Part shown: piece after piece, positions 33,890 to 42,777 of the stretch
Layout: each line of letters begins with the position of its first letter
Position numbering within the stretch: position 1 is the stretch's first letter
Assembly: GCF_009856355.1 (NCBI RefSeq)
Contig: NZ_WMEW01000020.1
Span: 1-49,579 of the forward strand
DNA: 49,579 bases
Source: Halobacillus litoralis
Lineage (GTDB): Bacteria > Bacillota > Bacilli > Bacillales > Halobacillaceae
Direction of reading: 5' to 3'
The notes under the pieces: generated by a model
What the model saw: the letters and a program-made list of their open reading frames with translations, nothing else
Databases searched by the model: none
What the model was told of the DNA's origin: nothing
Program-made: the position numbers and the translations under genes

Positions 33890-35116
33890 ATGAAAAAAAA
33901 GGGCTTGCTTATGCTGTTCATGACACTATTACTGGCCGCCTGCAGCAGCGGTGGATCCCAGGAGGAAGCATGGAAGGATATGTCCTGGGAAGCCGTTGAG
34001 GAAGAAGCAGATGGCACAGAGGTCCGCCTTTATATGTGGGGCGGTGACGAAGGAATTAATCGTTACATTGACGAATGGGCGGCACCCCGCCTGAAAGAAG
34101 CACACAACATAACCCTGGAGCGTGTCCCTATGGATGCTGCGGAAATTCTCCAAAAGCTCCAGACAGAAAAACAGGCCGGGAAACAGGACGGTCCCATCGA
34201 CATCATCTGGATCAATGGAGAAAACTTTAAAAATGCAAAAGAAAACGAACTTCTGGCCGGATCCTTTACGAACAAGCTGCCGAATTTCAACGAATACTAT
34301 GACACGGAGGATCCAGCCTTCCAGACGGATTTCGGAACCTCTGTGGAAGGGATGGAAGCCCCGTGGGGGAAAGTCCAGTTCGTCTTTTACTATGATGCCG
34401 ATCAGATCAGCGAACCGCCTTCCTCTTTTGCCGAACTGCAAAACTGGATTCATGATCACCCAGGAAAGTTCACCTATCCGAGGGCGGAGGATTTTTCCGG
34501 AAATGCTTTCTTACGCCATGTCTTATATGCCCAGGCAGAAGAACCGTCCAATATCTATGAAAATTCTCTGAGTGAAGCGGACATCCAGCCGGCAGCGGAA
34601 AGCACCTGGGCCTACCTGAAAGATATTCAACCGGACTTATGGCGGTCAGGAGAGCACTATCCGAATGACTTAACGGAGCTTGACCGATTGTACAGCCAGG
34701 GGGAAGTATGGATGACGATGGGCTACAATGAGTCCCGGGCGGAATCCTTGATCGAGGACGGTGTCTTCCCTGAATCCACCCGTTCGTTCGTATTGGAGCC
34801 TGGATCAATTGGGAATACCCACTTTTTGAGTATCCCCTTCAACAGTTCCAACCCGCCGGGGGCGCTTGCCGCCATTAACTTCCTGCTTTCCCCGGAAGCA
34901 CAGCTGGCCAAGTTCAAGCCGGATTACTGGGGGGAAAACACTCCGATCAGTTTCGATCAGCTGCCGGAAGACATGAAACAGGAATTTGAAGCGGTGGACA
35001 GAGGGGAGAGCGTGCTTTCTACGGAAAGACTGGAGGAAAGCTTCCTGCCTGAATCAGAAGCCGCCTACGTCGAATGGATGAAAGAGCAGTGGTTTGATGA
35101 AATCGTTCAGCCTTAA
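33890..35116 (+). CDS. YnjB-type ABC transporter substrate-binding lipoprotein
   Basis: A 408-residue lipoprotein with signal MKKKGLLMLFMTLLLAACSSG; the lipobox LLAAC places the lipidated Cys at about residue 18. It shows the hallmarks of the E. coli YnjB family: RLYMWGGDEGINRYIDEW and DIIWINGENFKNAKENELLAG, then LPNFNEYYD. The ATG at 33890 follows AAGGGGGAAAACG. It starts a four-gene ABC transporter set in the YnjBCD order. The substrate of this family is not established. Confidence 0.88.
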   Translation: MKKKGLLMLFMTLLLAACSSGGSQEEAWKDMSWEAVEEEADGTEVRLYMWGGDEGINRYIDEWAAPRLKEAHNITLERVPMDAAEILQKLQTEKQAGKQDGPIDIIWINGENFKNAKENELLAGSFTNKLPNFNEYYDTEDPAFQTDFGTSVEGMEAPWGKVQFVFYYDADQISEPPSSFAELQNWIHDHPGKFTYPRAEDFSGNAFLRHVLYAQAEEPSNIYENSLSEADIQPAAESTWAYLKDIQPDLWRSGEHYPNDLTELDRLYSQGEVWMTMGYNESRAESLIEDGVFPESTRSFVLEPGSIGNTHFLSIPFNSSNPPGALAAINFLLSPEAQLAKFKPDYWGENTPISFDQLPEDMKQEFEAVDRGESVLSTERLEESFLPESEAAYVEWMKEQWFDEIVQP

Positions 35117-35957
35117 ACCATACCTGCTTTTCCTGCCGTCTGTCCTGTTTATGCTCCTTCCTCTTTATGGGCTGCTGACGGCTGTTCTGAACAGCTTCGG
35201 CCGCCACAGAGGCTGGACCCTGGACTATTACCGGCAGATCTTTGAATCCAAGCGGTTTGTGATGTCCCTGGCTTTCAGTCTGCAGACAGCACTGATTGCC
35301 ACCCTGCTGTCCATCCTTATCGGACTGGTTTTGACACGAAGCTTTTATCCGATACTTGAGAAAATAACACCACGTGTCAGCGTCTGGATTCCCATGCTGT
35401 TCCCTCATTTTGTCTGGGGGTATCTGGTCATCCTGCTTCTTTCAGAAACCGGGGTGGCCGCCCAGCTTCTGACGGCTGCCGGATGGATTTCCGATCCACA
35501 GCATTTCCCGGTCCTAACCAGGGACCCGCACGGAATCGGAATCATCCTGACCTATGTATGGAAGGAAGTTCCGCTTGTCATCCTGATGCTGCTGCCGGTC
35601 TATGCTTCAATCCGGCCGGAATACTATGCACTCGTTGATACACTGGGAGGTTCGGTTTGGAACAGAATCACAGCTGTTGAGCTGCCTCACCTGCTTCCAG
35701 TTTTAATGGAGACGAGCCTGATCATTTTCTCCTTCACCTTATCGGCTTACGAAGTACCCGCTCTTCTCGGCACGACGTTTCCAGAAATGGTTTCCGTTCT
35801 CAGCTATGACTGGTTTTACGGAAGCTCCTGGCAGAAACGCCCGCTGGCCTTTGCCGCTATGGTCAGCATCAGCTTCGTTCTGCTGGTTCTGTCCTTTATC
35901 GGATATGGGTATTTAAATAAAGCCAGGTGGAGAGCTGTGAAAGGAAATCGTTCATGA
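35097..35957 (+). CDS. ABC transporter permease (YnjC-type, first subunit)
   Basis: A 286-residue permease with six or seven hydrophobic helices. The EAA-like loop reads ALVDTLGGSVWNRITAVELPHLLPVL. The ATG overlaps the binding-protein gene by 20 nt. In E. coli YnjC is a single fused permease of about 500 residues; here it is split into two coupled genes. Confidence 0.87.
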   Translation: MKSFSLKPYLLFLPSVLFMLLPLYGLLTAVLNSFGRHRGWTLDYYRQIFESKRFVMSLAFSLQTALIATLLSILIGLVLTRSFYPILEKITPRVSVWIPMLFPHFVWGYLVILLLSETGVAAQLLTAAGWISDPQHFPVLTRDPHGIGIILTYVWKEVPLVILMLLPVYASIRPEYYALVDTLGGSVWNRITAVELPHLLPVLMETSLIIFSFTLSAYEVPALLGTTFPEMVSVLSYDWFYGSSWQKRPLAFAAMVSISFVLLVLSFIGYGYLNKARWRAVKGNRS

Positions 35958-36754
35958 ACCAGAGACCACGTCTATTTCTAGTTATTACGCTGCTGTTTTT
36001 CCTGCTGCCGGTTCTCATCCTGGCCGCCCAGAGCTTCAGTGCTCCGTGGCGGTTTCCGTCTGGATCCGGACTGGATTGGGAGCTTGGCAGCTATGAACAG
36101 CTGCTGCAGAGCCCTATGCTCTGGAAAGCAACATTCACTTCCATATGGATCGGTTTCATTGTGTTGATGCTGAATGTGGTGATCGGGGTGTTTACAGGAA
36201 AAGCGCTCACAACCGTCCCCCTTAAAGGCAGACCATGGGTGGAGGCTTTACTGCTCTCCCCCATCCTGATCCCGGTACTCGCCATCGCCATGGGTCTGCA
36301 CATTTTTATGATCCGCGCGGGGCTGGCAGATACCGTACTCGGTGTCATCATCATCCACCTTGTTCCGACCGTCCCTTACAGTATCAAAATTTTTCATAAC
36401 AGTTACCAGCAGATCGGACGGGCAATGCTTGAACAGCCTCACATTCTCGGTTCCGGCTTTTTCAGGCAGTTGTTCACGATTGAACTGCCCCTTTTGAAGC
36501 CTGCACTCCGGAGTGTCACCTTTCTAACCATTGTCATCAGTCTGAGTCAGTATGCCATTACGGCCATTATTGGCGGAGGGCGTGTGTTGACGCTGCCTCT
36601 TGTATTCTTTCCATTTCTGGAAAGTGCCGATGCTTCCGTCATGTCCGCGTTTTCCCTCTGGTTTGCTGTCATACCAGTGGTGATGTATACCTTAGTGGAA
36701 GCTGTCATTCTTCTGCTTCCGTACTCTCGCCTGCCTTGGAGGAATAAACGATGA
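35954..36754 (+). CDS. ABC transporter permease (YnjC-type, second subunit)
   Basis: A 266-residue permease with six hydrophobic helices. The EAA-like loop reads MLEQPHILGSGFFRQLFTIELPLLKPAL. The start overlaps the first permease stop (ATGA), and AAAGGA precedes it. Corresponds to the C-terminal half of YnjC. Confidence 0.87.
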   Translation: MNQRPRLFLVITLLFFLLPVLILAAQSFSAPWRFPSGSGLDWELGSYEQLLQSPMLWKATFTSIWIGFIVLMLNVVIGVFTGKALTTVPLKGRPWVEALLLSPILIPVLAIAMGLHIFMIRAGLADTVLGVIIIHLVPTVPYSIKIFHNSYQQIGRAMLEQPHILGSGFFRQLFTIELPLLKPALRSVTFLTIVISLSQYAITAIIGGGRVLTLPLVFFPFLESADASVMSAFSLWFAVIPVVMYTLVEAVILLLPYSRLPWRNKR

Positions 36755-37719
36755 GCCCGACTACATTAGAAGTAAAGCAATTGAAGAAGACCTTCCAGGA
36801 AGACCTGATATTAAACGACCTTTCCTTTCAATTGAACAAAGGGGAAATTCTCAGTGTCGTTGGACCTTCGGGAAGCGGAAAAACGACGCTTCTGCGCGTC
36901 CTTGCCGGTCTTGAATCACCGACAAACGGTTCCCTGTGGATGAATGGTAAGGACATTACAGCCACGAAAGCCAACCGGCGGGACATCAGCCTCGTTTTCC
37001 AACAGCCGCTCCTGTTCCCTCATATGACCGTGAAGGAGAACATTGCCTATGGAGCAAAAGTATCTAAAAAATACAGCAAGCCGAAGATTGAAAGACTGAT
37101 GGAAGCGATTGGAATGAGCCGGTACCGAGATCATTTTCCTTCAGAAATATCCGGCGGTCAGCAGCAGCGGACAGCCCTTGCCCGCGCCATGGCGACAGAA
37201 CCGGAAGTGATTCTTTTCGATGAACCGTTCAGCAGCCTGGATCCTGCCTTAAGGCAGGACCTGCGTTACTGGGTCAGGGACTTTCTCGTGGAACAGAAAA
37301 CGACCGCATTGTTCGTCACGCATGATATGGAAGAAGCGATGATTATGGGGGACCAGATTGCTGTCTTCCAGGACGGGGAATTTCAACAGATCGGGGACGC
37401 CTCGGTGCTCCACCACTCCCCTGCCAACCAAAAGGTTGCATCCTTTATGGGCGGTCATCTGATCCTGAATGAAAACGAGTTCGTTCCACTGGCAGAAATC
37501 CACCTTTCCACCCTTGAAGGGGTTGAAACCCGCACATTCAAAGGACGGCTGGAACATCTCACTTATCAGCACGGCCGTCCGGTCGCCCATATCAGCGTTC
37601 CGGCTCTGGCCTCCAGAGTGGCGTTACCTGTTGGAAAATTCACAGCAGATACAGAGGAAGTCACCCTGCACATCCCGACTTCCTGCATTCAACGATTTGA
37701 GGTGAACCATCATGAATAA
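36751..37719 (+). CDS. ABC transporter ATP-binding protein (YnjD-type)
   Basis: A 322-residue ATPase: Walker A GPSGSGKTT, Q-loop LVFQQPLLFPHMT, signature ISGGQQQRTALARAM, Walker B VILFDEPFSSLDP, switch HD. About 90 C-terminal residues form an extra beta domain beyond the core, as in TOBE-bearing importers. ATGA overlap with the permease gene. Confidence 0.92.
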   Translation: MSPTTLEVKQLKKTFQEDLILNDLSFQLNKGEILSVVGPSGSGKTTLLRVLAGLESPTNGSLWMNGKDITATKANRRDISLVFQQPLLFPHMTVKENIAYGAKVSKKYSKPKIERLMEAIGMSRYRDHFPSEISGGQQQRTALARAMATEPEVILFDEPFSSLDPALRQDLRYWVRDFLVEQKTTALFVTHDMEEAMIMGDQIAVFQDGEFQQIGDASVLHHSPANQKVASFMGGHLILNENEFVPLAEIHLSTLEGVETRTFKGRLEHLTYQHGRPVAHISVPALASRVALPVGKFTADTEEVTLHIPTSCIQRFEVNHHE

Positions 37720-38356
37720 AAAAAACCTGCTCCGATCGCTCTTATTCCTGGCCGCTTTTATTGCGGTGGCCTGGTTTGCCCGAAGCCGGTTCAATATTGA
37801 TCCCCAGAACATCCGGGCCTACATCCTGTCCTTCGGCAGTATCGGCCCACTCATTTTCATGGGGCTGTATGCCATCGGACCGATTGTCGTTTTCCCAACC
37901 TCCGTTTTATCGCTTGCGGCGGCCTTTGCGTACGGCCTGTGGCCGGGCATGCTTTATATCGTCATCGGAGCAACCGGAGCCGGGATTACCGGCTGGATCA
38001 TGGGACGTTTTTTTGGAGATTCCGTCCTGAAATTCCACCAGTCCAAATGGGCTTCTTCGATTTATGAACGGATGAAGGGACAGGGATTTTTATACGTATT
38101 TGTCCTGAGACTCATCCCCCTTGTCGGGTTCGATATTCTCAGCTATTTGTCAGGGATGACTCGTGTGAAGCTTCCACCCTTTATCCTGGCTACTGTTCTC
38201 GGCATGCTGCCCGGTACGTTCGCCTACAGCCTCGTCGGTACAAGCCTGGCGAGTGGAGACAGAACATTGATTTTCGCCGCTTTGAGTGTTTTTGCCCTGA
38301 TTCTCGTAATCACCTACCTTTTCCGTAACAAAGTAAGGGCCTGGTTAAAGATTTGA
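37712..38356 (+). CDS. TVP38/TMEM64 (VTT/DedA-like) membrane protein
   Basis: A 214-residue membrane protein. Family blocks are VFPTSVLSLAAAFAYGLWPGMLYIVIGATGAGITGWIMGRFFG and RLIPLVGFDILSYLSGMTRVKLPPFILATVLGMLPGTFAYS. It overlaps the ATPase gene by 8 nt, so it is made with the importer. VTT proteins resemble scramblase/transport folds; the substrate is not known. Confidence 0.9.
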   Translation: MNKKNLLRSLLFLAAFIAVAWFARSRFNIDPQNIRAYILSFGSIGPLIFMGLYAIGPIVVFPTSVLSLAAAFAYGLWPGMLYIVIGATGAGITGWIMGRFFGDSVLKFHQSKWASSIYERMKGQGFLYVFVLRLIPLVGFDILSYLSGMTRVKLPPFILATVLGMLPGTFAYSLVGTSLASGDRTLIFAALSVFALILVITYLFRNKVRAWLKI

Positions 38357-38424
38357 ATATAAATAATAAAGCCTTTGAACCATCCCATGTCGGCATACGG
38401 TTCAAAGGCTTTATTATTTATATT
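38356..38424 (+). terminator. 26-bp perfect inverted-repeat bidirectional terminator
   Basis: Arms 38356-38381 and 38399-38424 are perfect complements (AATATAAATAATAAAGCCTT... ). The repeat overlaps the stop codon of the convergent oxidoreductase gene and begins at the VTT stop. Confidence 0.95.
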
Positions 38425-39496
38425 TGGCCATGAATTCACGGTCAATTTTATGCTTCAGCTTCCATGCTTTATGATTGTGCGCATGAACAGCTCCATAGAT
38501 CAAAAACCCTTTCCGGTCCCCGGTGGATAGAATATACAGGGCTTTCTTCTGAGGCACGAACGCTTCAAGCGGACGACGCTGAAAGTGATTTTTTAAGTTT
38601 TCCCATAAAATCGGGCCCTGTCGGACAGCATAAACGCCGCTTTTCGGAAGATCAGGATCGGTTTCCAGGGTGATGCAGTCTCCCGCTCCAAACAGGTAGT
38701 CATAGTTTTTGAACTGCAGCGTACGGGATACGAAAGCAAAACCACGGTCATCCACGTCCAGTCCTGCACGAATGAAAATCGAATCACCGACAGCCCCTCC
38801 CAGCCAGAGCACACCGGTGTGGCGGATTTTGTTCCCTCTGCTGGTTTCAATGCTGTCATCAGCAACGTGTTTCACTTCCTCATTCTCCCACACACGAACC
38901 CCTTTCTTTTTCAGGATGTGCTTCATCCGCGCGCGCACCCATTTCGGAGTGTCTGATAGAAGAGATCCTGATGTAACGAGACGAACCTGTCCCGGTCTCT
39001 GATGCATATGTTTGTAACTCTGGATGGAAAGGGCCAGTTCTGTTCCTGCCGCCCCTCCTCCGACGATCAGAGGCTGGGGTGTTTCCCTTAAATCCTTCAT
39101 GCGTTCAGTGAAATGGTAGTTCGGTTTAATCGACTGGGCTGCTGAGTGCTCCACAGACTCCGGCAGGCTGCGCGAGCCGATATCAAAGCTGGCAGCATCA
39201 AAGGGATAAACACTTCCATCGTGGCAGATGACCTTCTTCTGTTCCGGCCTGATCATAACCGCTGTTTTCTGAATCAGCTGTACCCCGGCCCTTTGGGCAA
39301 GGGGACGAAGATCCACCCGTGTATCCTCTTCGGTATAAATCCCTTCCGTAAAACCTGAAAACATACCGGAATAATATTGATAAGGGGACGGTGTAATAAG
39401 ACAGACATCCACATCAGATAAACCGTGTTCAGCCAGCTGTTTCAGCACTTCCAAGTGAGCATGACCAGCGCCTACGAGCAGCAATCGTTTTGACAT
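38414..39496 (-). CDS. FAD-dependent pyridine nucleotide oxidoreductase (NDH-2/SelD-N-like)
   Basis: A 360-residue two-dinucleotide-fold flavoprotein. The FAD motif is LLLVGAGHAHLEVLKQL at the N-terminus and the NAD(P) motif is PLIVGGGAAGTELALSI. The FAD-ribityl aspartate motif reads YLFGAGDCI. It resembles type II NADH dehydrogenases and the flavoprotein domain fused to SelD in some bacteria. No selD gene is nearby. The quinone or electron partner is unknown. Confidence 0.85.
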   Translation of the reverse strand: MSKRLLLVGAGHAHLEVLKQLAEHGLSDVDVCLITPSPYQYYSGMFSGFTEGIYTEEDTRVDLRPLAQRAGVQLIQKTAVMIRPEQKKVICHDGSVYPFDAASFDIGSRSLPESVEHSAAQSIKPNYHFTERMKDLRETPQPLIVGGGAAGTELALSIQSYKHMHQRPGQVRLVTSGSLLSDTPKWVRARMKHILKKKGVRVWENEEVKHVADDSIETSRGNKIRHTGVLWLGGAVGDSIFIRAGLDVDDRGFAFVSRTLQFKNYDYLFGAGDCITLETDPDLPKSGVYAVRQGPILWENLKNHFQRRPLEAFVPQKKALYILSTGDRKGFLIYGAVHAHNHKAWKLKHKIDREFMAKYK

Positions 39497-39515
39497 CCTT
39501 CCACCTCCTTATAGA

Positions 39516-39549
39516 AAACGCCCACATGGAACCAGCCATGTGGACGTTT
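39516..39549 (-). terminator. Terminator of the thioredoxin-like gene
   Basis: Minus strand AAACGTCCACATGG-CTGGTT-CCATGTGGGCGTTTT, directly after the thioredoxin stop and only ~20 bp ahead of the oxidoreductase start. It partly limits read-through into that gene. Confidence 0.85.
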
Positions 39550-39554
39550 ACGTA

Positions 39555-39872
39555 TTATAGGCTTGCCTGCAGGAATTCCTGTACTTCTTCCGGCGTTTTA
39601 GCATCCGCACTGTGCAGATGAGCGGTCTTTTGGCCGTTTTGGAAAACCAGCAGGCTCGGAATTCCCATAACTTCGTACTTTTCAGCCAGTTCTGGAAGCT
39701 GGTCACGGTTGACATCGTACCATTGGTAATTATTATATTCCTCGATAATCCCGCCGATAAACATGTCCATGCGGCGGCAGTCCGGGCACCAGTCTGCCTG
39801 GAATTTCACGATGACCGGATGTTCACCGGCAATCGCTTCATTAAACGTTTCCACACTTTGTATAGATTCCAT
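39555..39872 (-). CDS. Thioredoxin-family protein
   Basis: A 105-residue thioredoxin fold. The active site is WCPDCRRMD rather than WCGPC. GIPSLLVFQNGQ holds the cis-proline. ATG at 39872 with AAAGGAG ahead is preferred to a TTG three codons earlier that abuts the site. Probably a cytosolic thiol reductant. Confidence 0.92.
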   Translation of the reverse strand: MESIQSVETFNEAIAGEHPVIVKFQADWCPDCRRMDMFIGGIIEEYNNYQWYDVNRDQLPELAEKYEVMGIPSLLVFQNGQKTAHLHSADAKTPEEVQEFLQASL

Positions 39873-39906
39873 TTCTATCAATCTCCTTTAACCAAGCTCT
39901 TTCCTC

Positions 39907-39935
39907 ATCATAATCAAATCAGAACCGTTTGTCCT
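39907..39935 (-). promoter_or_regulatory. SigA promoter of the thioredoxin-like gene
   Basis: Minus strand AGGACA, 17-bp spacer, TATGAT, about 35 bp ahead of the start. Confidence 0.55.
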
Positions 39936-39953
39936 GCTTTCCGCTCAGAGATT

Positions 39954-40772
39954 CTATCCCTTGTATTCCACACGTCCAAGCAGCCAGGCTGCAAGCAGTC
40001 CCCCAAGGAATGTAATGATACTGGCAGTGAGGAGACCCGTCGATTCAGGAACGCCGGGAAAGATGACAAACACAGAACCGATCACGAGACCAATAATGAC
40101 AGCAAAAGTGCCTGACGTGTAATGATCCAGGAAGAATTTCACGATTTTACTCATGGAAATCAAACCGAGCAGAATTCCGAAACCGACCACGGCAATGATA
40201 TCAATACGAAAATCAGAAATTCCTGAGGTTACAGTTGTATAGACGCCGATAATCAGAAGAATGAAGGAGCCGCTGATCCCGGGAAGGATCATGGCACTGC
40301 TGGCGATCCATCCAGAGAAGAATAACAGCAGATATCCAGACATCGTAATCTCTTCCATTGCCGTCGTTTCTGACGTCTGGAAAATGGCCATGGATGCCAC
40401 GACTGCAGCACCAATCAATAAAAGGACGTAGTGCTTACCTTGGAATTTGTTTTTCATGTCTGCTTTATGGGTCAAATACGGAAGGACCCCGATGATCAAT
40501 CCCAGGAAGAAAAACTGCGTCGGACCCGGGTAATGCTCAAACAACCAGTCAATGACACTGGCCAGCAGGGCAATGGATGTGACAATCCCGATGCCGAGCG
40601 GCAGCAGAAACTTCAAATGTTTCTTCCATTCCTTACTGAAAAATCCGTTGATGGCCTCAATTAAACGGTCATAAATCCCCAGAACAACGGCGATGGTGCC
40701 TCCACTGACGCCGGGGACCACATCACTCGCTCCCATTAGAAGGCCGCGGTAAATATTTCTCCATTCCCACAT
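39954..40772 (-). CDS. DUF368 membrane protein (PopT-type undecaprenyl-phosphate transporter)
   Basis: A 272-residue protein with about eight helices. The duplicated family signature appears at MGASDVVPGVSGGTIAVVLGIYDRLI and SSAMILPGISGSFILLIIGVY. DUF368 proteins were recently shown to recycle undecaprenyl phosphate across the membrane (PopT), alongside the DedA-type UptA. AAAGGAG lies ahead of the ATG. In a halophile this supports cell-wall precursor recycling under high Na+ or pH, which is an inference. Confidence 0.9.
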   Translation of the reverse strand: MWEWRNIYRGLLMGASDVVPGVSGGTIAVVLGIYDRLIEAINGFFSKEWKKHLKFLLPLGIGIVTSIALLASVIDWLFEHYPGPTQFFFLGLIIGVLPYLTHKADMKNKFQGKHYVLLLIGAAVVASMAIFQTSETTAMEEITMSGYLLLFFSGWIASSAMILPGISGSFILLIIGVYTTVTSGISDFRIDIIAVVGFGILLGLISMSKIVKFFLDHYTSGTFAVIIGLVIGSVFVIFPGVPESTGLLTASIITFLGGLLAAWLLGRVEYKG

Positions 40773-40828
40773 GTTTCTTTACTCCTTTTTCACAGGCAGA
40801 TATTTTTTTAGTCATTCTTTAAGCTTCC

Positions 40829-40857
40829 ATCATACCTTGTCTTGAAGAAAAATACAA
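40829..40857 (-). promoter_or_regulatory. SigA promoter of the DUF368 gene
   Basis: Minus strand TTGTAT, 17-bp spacer, TATGAT, about 57 bp ahead of the start. Confidence 0.65.
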
Positions 40858-40862
40858 AAAGC

Positions 40863-40890
40863 AAAAGGCCCGGTTTCCCGGACCTTTTTT
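40863..40890 (-). terminator. Terminator of the first BCCT gene
   Basis: Minus strand AAAAGGTCCGGGAAACCGGGCCTTTT, followed by GCTTTTTG, directly after the stop. Confidence 0.85.
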
Positions 40891-40897
40891 CCATGCA

Positions 40898-42415
40898 TCA
40901 GGCGGATGTTTTTTCTTTTTCCCTCTTCCCTTTTTCAAGAGCGGCTTTGTCAGCCCTAAGCGCTTTATAAAGGGAAACAACCATGAGAATCATGATAAAG
41001 GAAAAAGGAAAAGCCGCAGAGATCAAAGCATTTTGAAGTGCCTGCAGTCCTCCGGAATACAACAGGACAGCGGCCATGGAAGACTGAACGATTCCCCATG
41101 CGAACTTGACCATCGTCGGCGGGGTCAGAGACCCATTCGTCGTCTGCATGCCCAATACGAACGTTGCAGAGTCTGCAGACGTGATGAAGAATGTTCCGAT
41201 CAGTGTCATAGCAATAATGGAAAGAATCAAACCGAGTGGATAGTTATCCAACATTCCAAACATCGCCTGTTCCGTAGCCAGTCCGGCGATATCGGCATCC
41301 CCGGACTGCTGCACCTTGATGGCAGAAGATCCAAAAGTGGAAAACCATAGGAATCCGACAACCGATGGGACAAGAAGCACGCCGGATAGGAATTCACGTA
41401 TGGTACGTCCTTTGGATACACGCGCAATAAAGATTCCGACAAACGGAGACCAGGCAATCCACCAGGCCCAGTAGAAGACCGTCCAGTTGTTAATCCACTC
41501 ACGGTTCTCTGCATTGTTCGGAGAGAGGCGGAAACTCATTGTCGGCAGGTTCTGCAGATACGCTCCGATCGTATCGGTAAACATGTTCATAATGAAGAGC
41601 GTTGGTCCGACGATCAGCATAATGACAAGCAGAGCAAGGGCAAGGAACATGTTTGTATTACTTAAGTATTTGATCCCCTTACTGAGCCCTGTATAAGCAG
41701 ACATCATAAACAGAACTGTAACAATCCCGATAATGATCAGCTGCACCCCGAAAGAGTCTTCAATCGGAGTCAGGTATGTCAGTCCACCGTTGATCTGCGC
41801 AGCGCCGAAGCCGAGGGTAGTCGCTACACCGACGATCGTGGCGAAAACCGCAATGATGTCAATCAGCTTTCCGAACGGGCCTTTCATCTTATCTCCAAAA
41901 ATCGGCTCCAGTGTGGAGCTGATCAGAGCGGGGGCACCGCGGCGGAATTTAAAATAGGCAAGGACAAGAGCAACAATTGCGTAAATGCCCCAGGCATGAA
42001 CGCCCCAGTGGAAATAGACAAAACGCATCGACTCATTCAATGCCGCCGCCGTACCTGTTTCTGCTGTGGGTGCATTGTTTGCGTAGAAATAAATCGGCTC
42101 CGCAGCCCCCCAGAAAACAAGGCCGATTCCCATGCCTGCACTGAACAGCATGGCAAACCAGGTGGCATAATTATAATCCGGTGTATCGCTGTCCTTTCCA
42201 AGCTTCATCTTTCCGTAAGGACTGAAAATCATATAAAGACAAAAAACGACGAAGCCGGTCACGATTAATAAATAATACCAGCCAAAGTTGACAGAAATGA
42301 ACGACTGGATTTTCCCTGTAATCAATTCCAGGCTTCCCGGGGCCCATGCCCCCCAGATAACAGAGAATAATGCAATGGCTAGTGTAACCCAGAACACCGA
42401 AGTAACTTTCTGCAT
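40898..42415 (-). CDS. BCCT-family betaine/osmolyte transporter 1
   Basis: A 505-residue BCCT carrier with twelve helices. The signature regions are GMGIGLVFWGAAEPIYFYANN, VYFHWGVHAWGIYAIVA and YWAWWIAWSPFVGIFIARVSKGRTIREF. The aromatic betaine-binding segment is preserved. It likely imports glycine betaine with Na+ (OpuD/BetL type). The ATG at 42415 with GAAGGAAGGAG upstream is chosen over one 22 codons earlier, in AT-rich leader sequence. SigA and SigB promoters and a hairpin lie upstream. Confidence 0.95.
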   Translation of the reverse strand: MQKVTSVFWVTLAIALFSVIWGAWAPGSLELITGKIQSFISVNFGWYYLLIVTGFVVFCLYMIFSPYGKMKLGKDSDTPDYNYATWFAMLFSAGMGIGLVFWGAAEPIYFYANNAPTAETGTAAALNESMRFVYFHWGVHAWGIYAIVALVLAYFKFRRGAPALISSTLEPIFGDKMKGPFGKLIDIIAVFATIVGVATTLGFGAAQINGGLTYLTPIEDSFGVQLIIIGIVTVLFMMSAYTGLSKGIKYLSNTNMFLALALLVIMLIVGPTLFIMNMFTDTIGAYLQNLPTMSFRLSPNNAENREWINNWTVFYWAWWIAWSPFVGIFIARVSKGRTIREFLSGVLLVPSVVGFLWFSTFGSSAIKVQQSGDADIAGLATEQAMFGMLDNYPLGLILSIIAMTLIGTFFITSADSATFVLGMQTTNGSLTPPTMVKFAWGIVQSSMAAVLLYSGGLQALQNALISAAFPFSFIMILMVVSLYKALRADKAALEKGKREKEKTSA

Positions 42416-42495
42416 GATTTGCTCCTTCCTTCCTAAATAATGGTAAAAGAGGATGTGAAATGCGGGGAAAAAGTCGGACACTGCATAACTATCGA

Positions 42496-42520
42496 ATACC
42501 CAAACCTAGAAAAATTAAAC
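42496..42520 (-). promoter_or_regulatory. SigB promoter of BCCT transporter 1
   Basis: Minus strand GTTTAA, 13-bp spacer, GGGTAT: consensus at both hexamers, about 80 bp before the start. It lies downstream of the SigA promoter and leader hairpin. Confidence 0.8.
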
Positions 42521-42541
42521 AATTGTCGTCAATTCCTGCAT

Positions 42542-42572
42542 AAAAAAACAGCCCTTAAATTTTATAAGGACT
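42542..42572 (-). promoter_or_regulatory. Terminator-like leader hairpin of BCCT transporter 1
   Basis: Minus strand AGTCCTT ... AAGGGCT followed by G and T7. It sits just after the SigA start site and ahead of the SigB promoter; no gene ends here, so it is a candidate attenuator. One wobble pair in a 7-bp stem. Confidence 0.45.
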
Positions 42573-42583
42573 CCTCAAATCAA

Positions 42584-42611
42584 AGTGTACCATTTTTCCC
42601 ATAAAAATCAA
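42584..42611 (-). promoter_or_regulatory. SigA promoter of BCCT transporter 1
   Basis: Minus strand TTGATT, 16-bp spacer, TACACT with a TGG extension. Its transcript would pass through the leader hairpin. Confidence 0.6.
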
Positions 42612-42745
42612 AAAACGGCATGATTCGACACTTTTATACATCACGCCATTTACGACTCCCTCCTTTACCAGACGGTTTGCTGACCATCTATGGATCTATA
42701 CATATGTGAGCGTTTAAGACCACCCTTATTTTTCCATAGTTCTTC

Positions 42746-42754
42746 TGCTACAAT
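42746..42754 (+). promoter_or_regulatory. Extended -10 promoter of the GNAT gene
   Basis: TGCTACAAT, 24 bp ahead of the start, with a weak -35. It is divergent from BCCT transporter 1. Confidence 0.45.
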
Positions 42755-42777
42755 GAACAAAAATGAGGAGGTGGATG

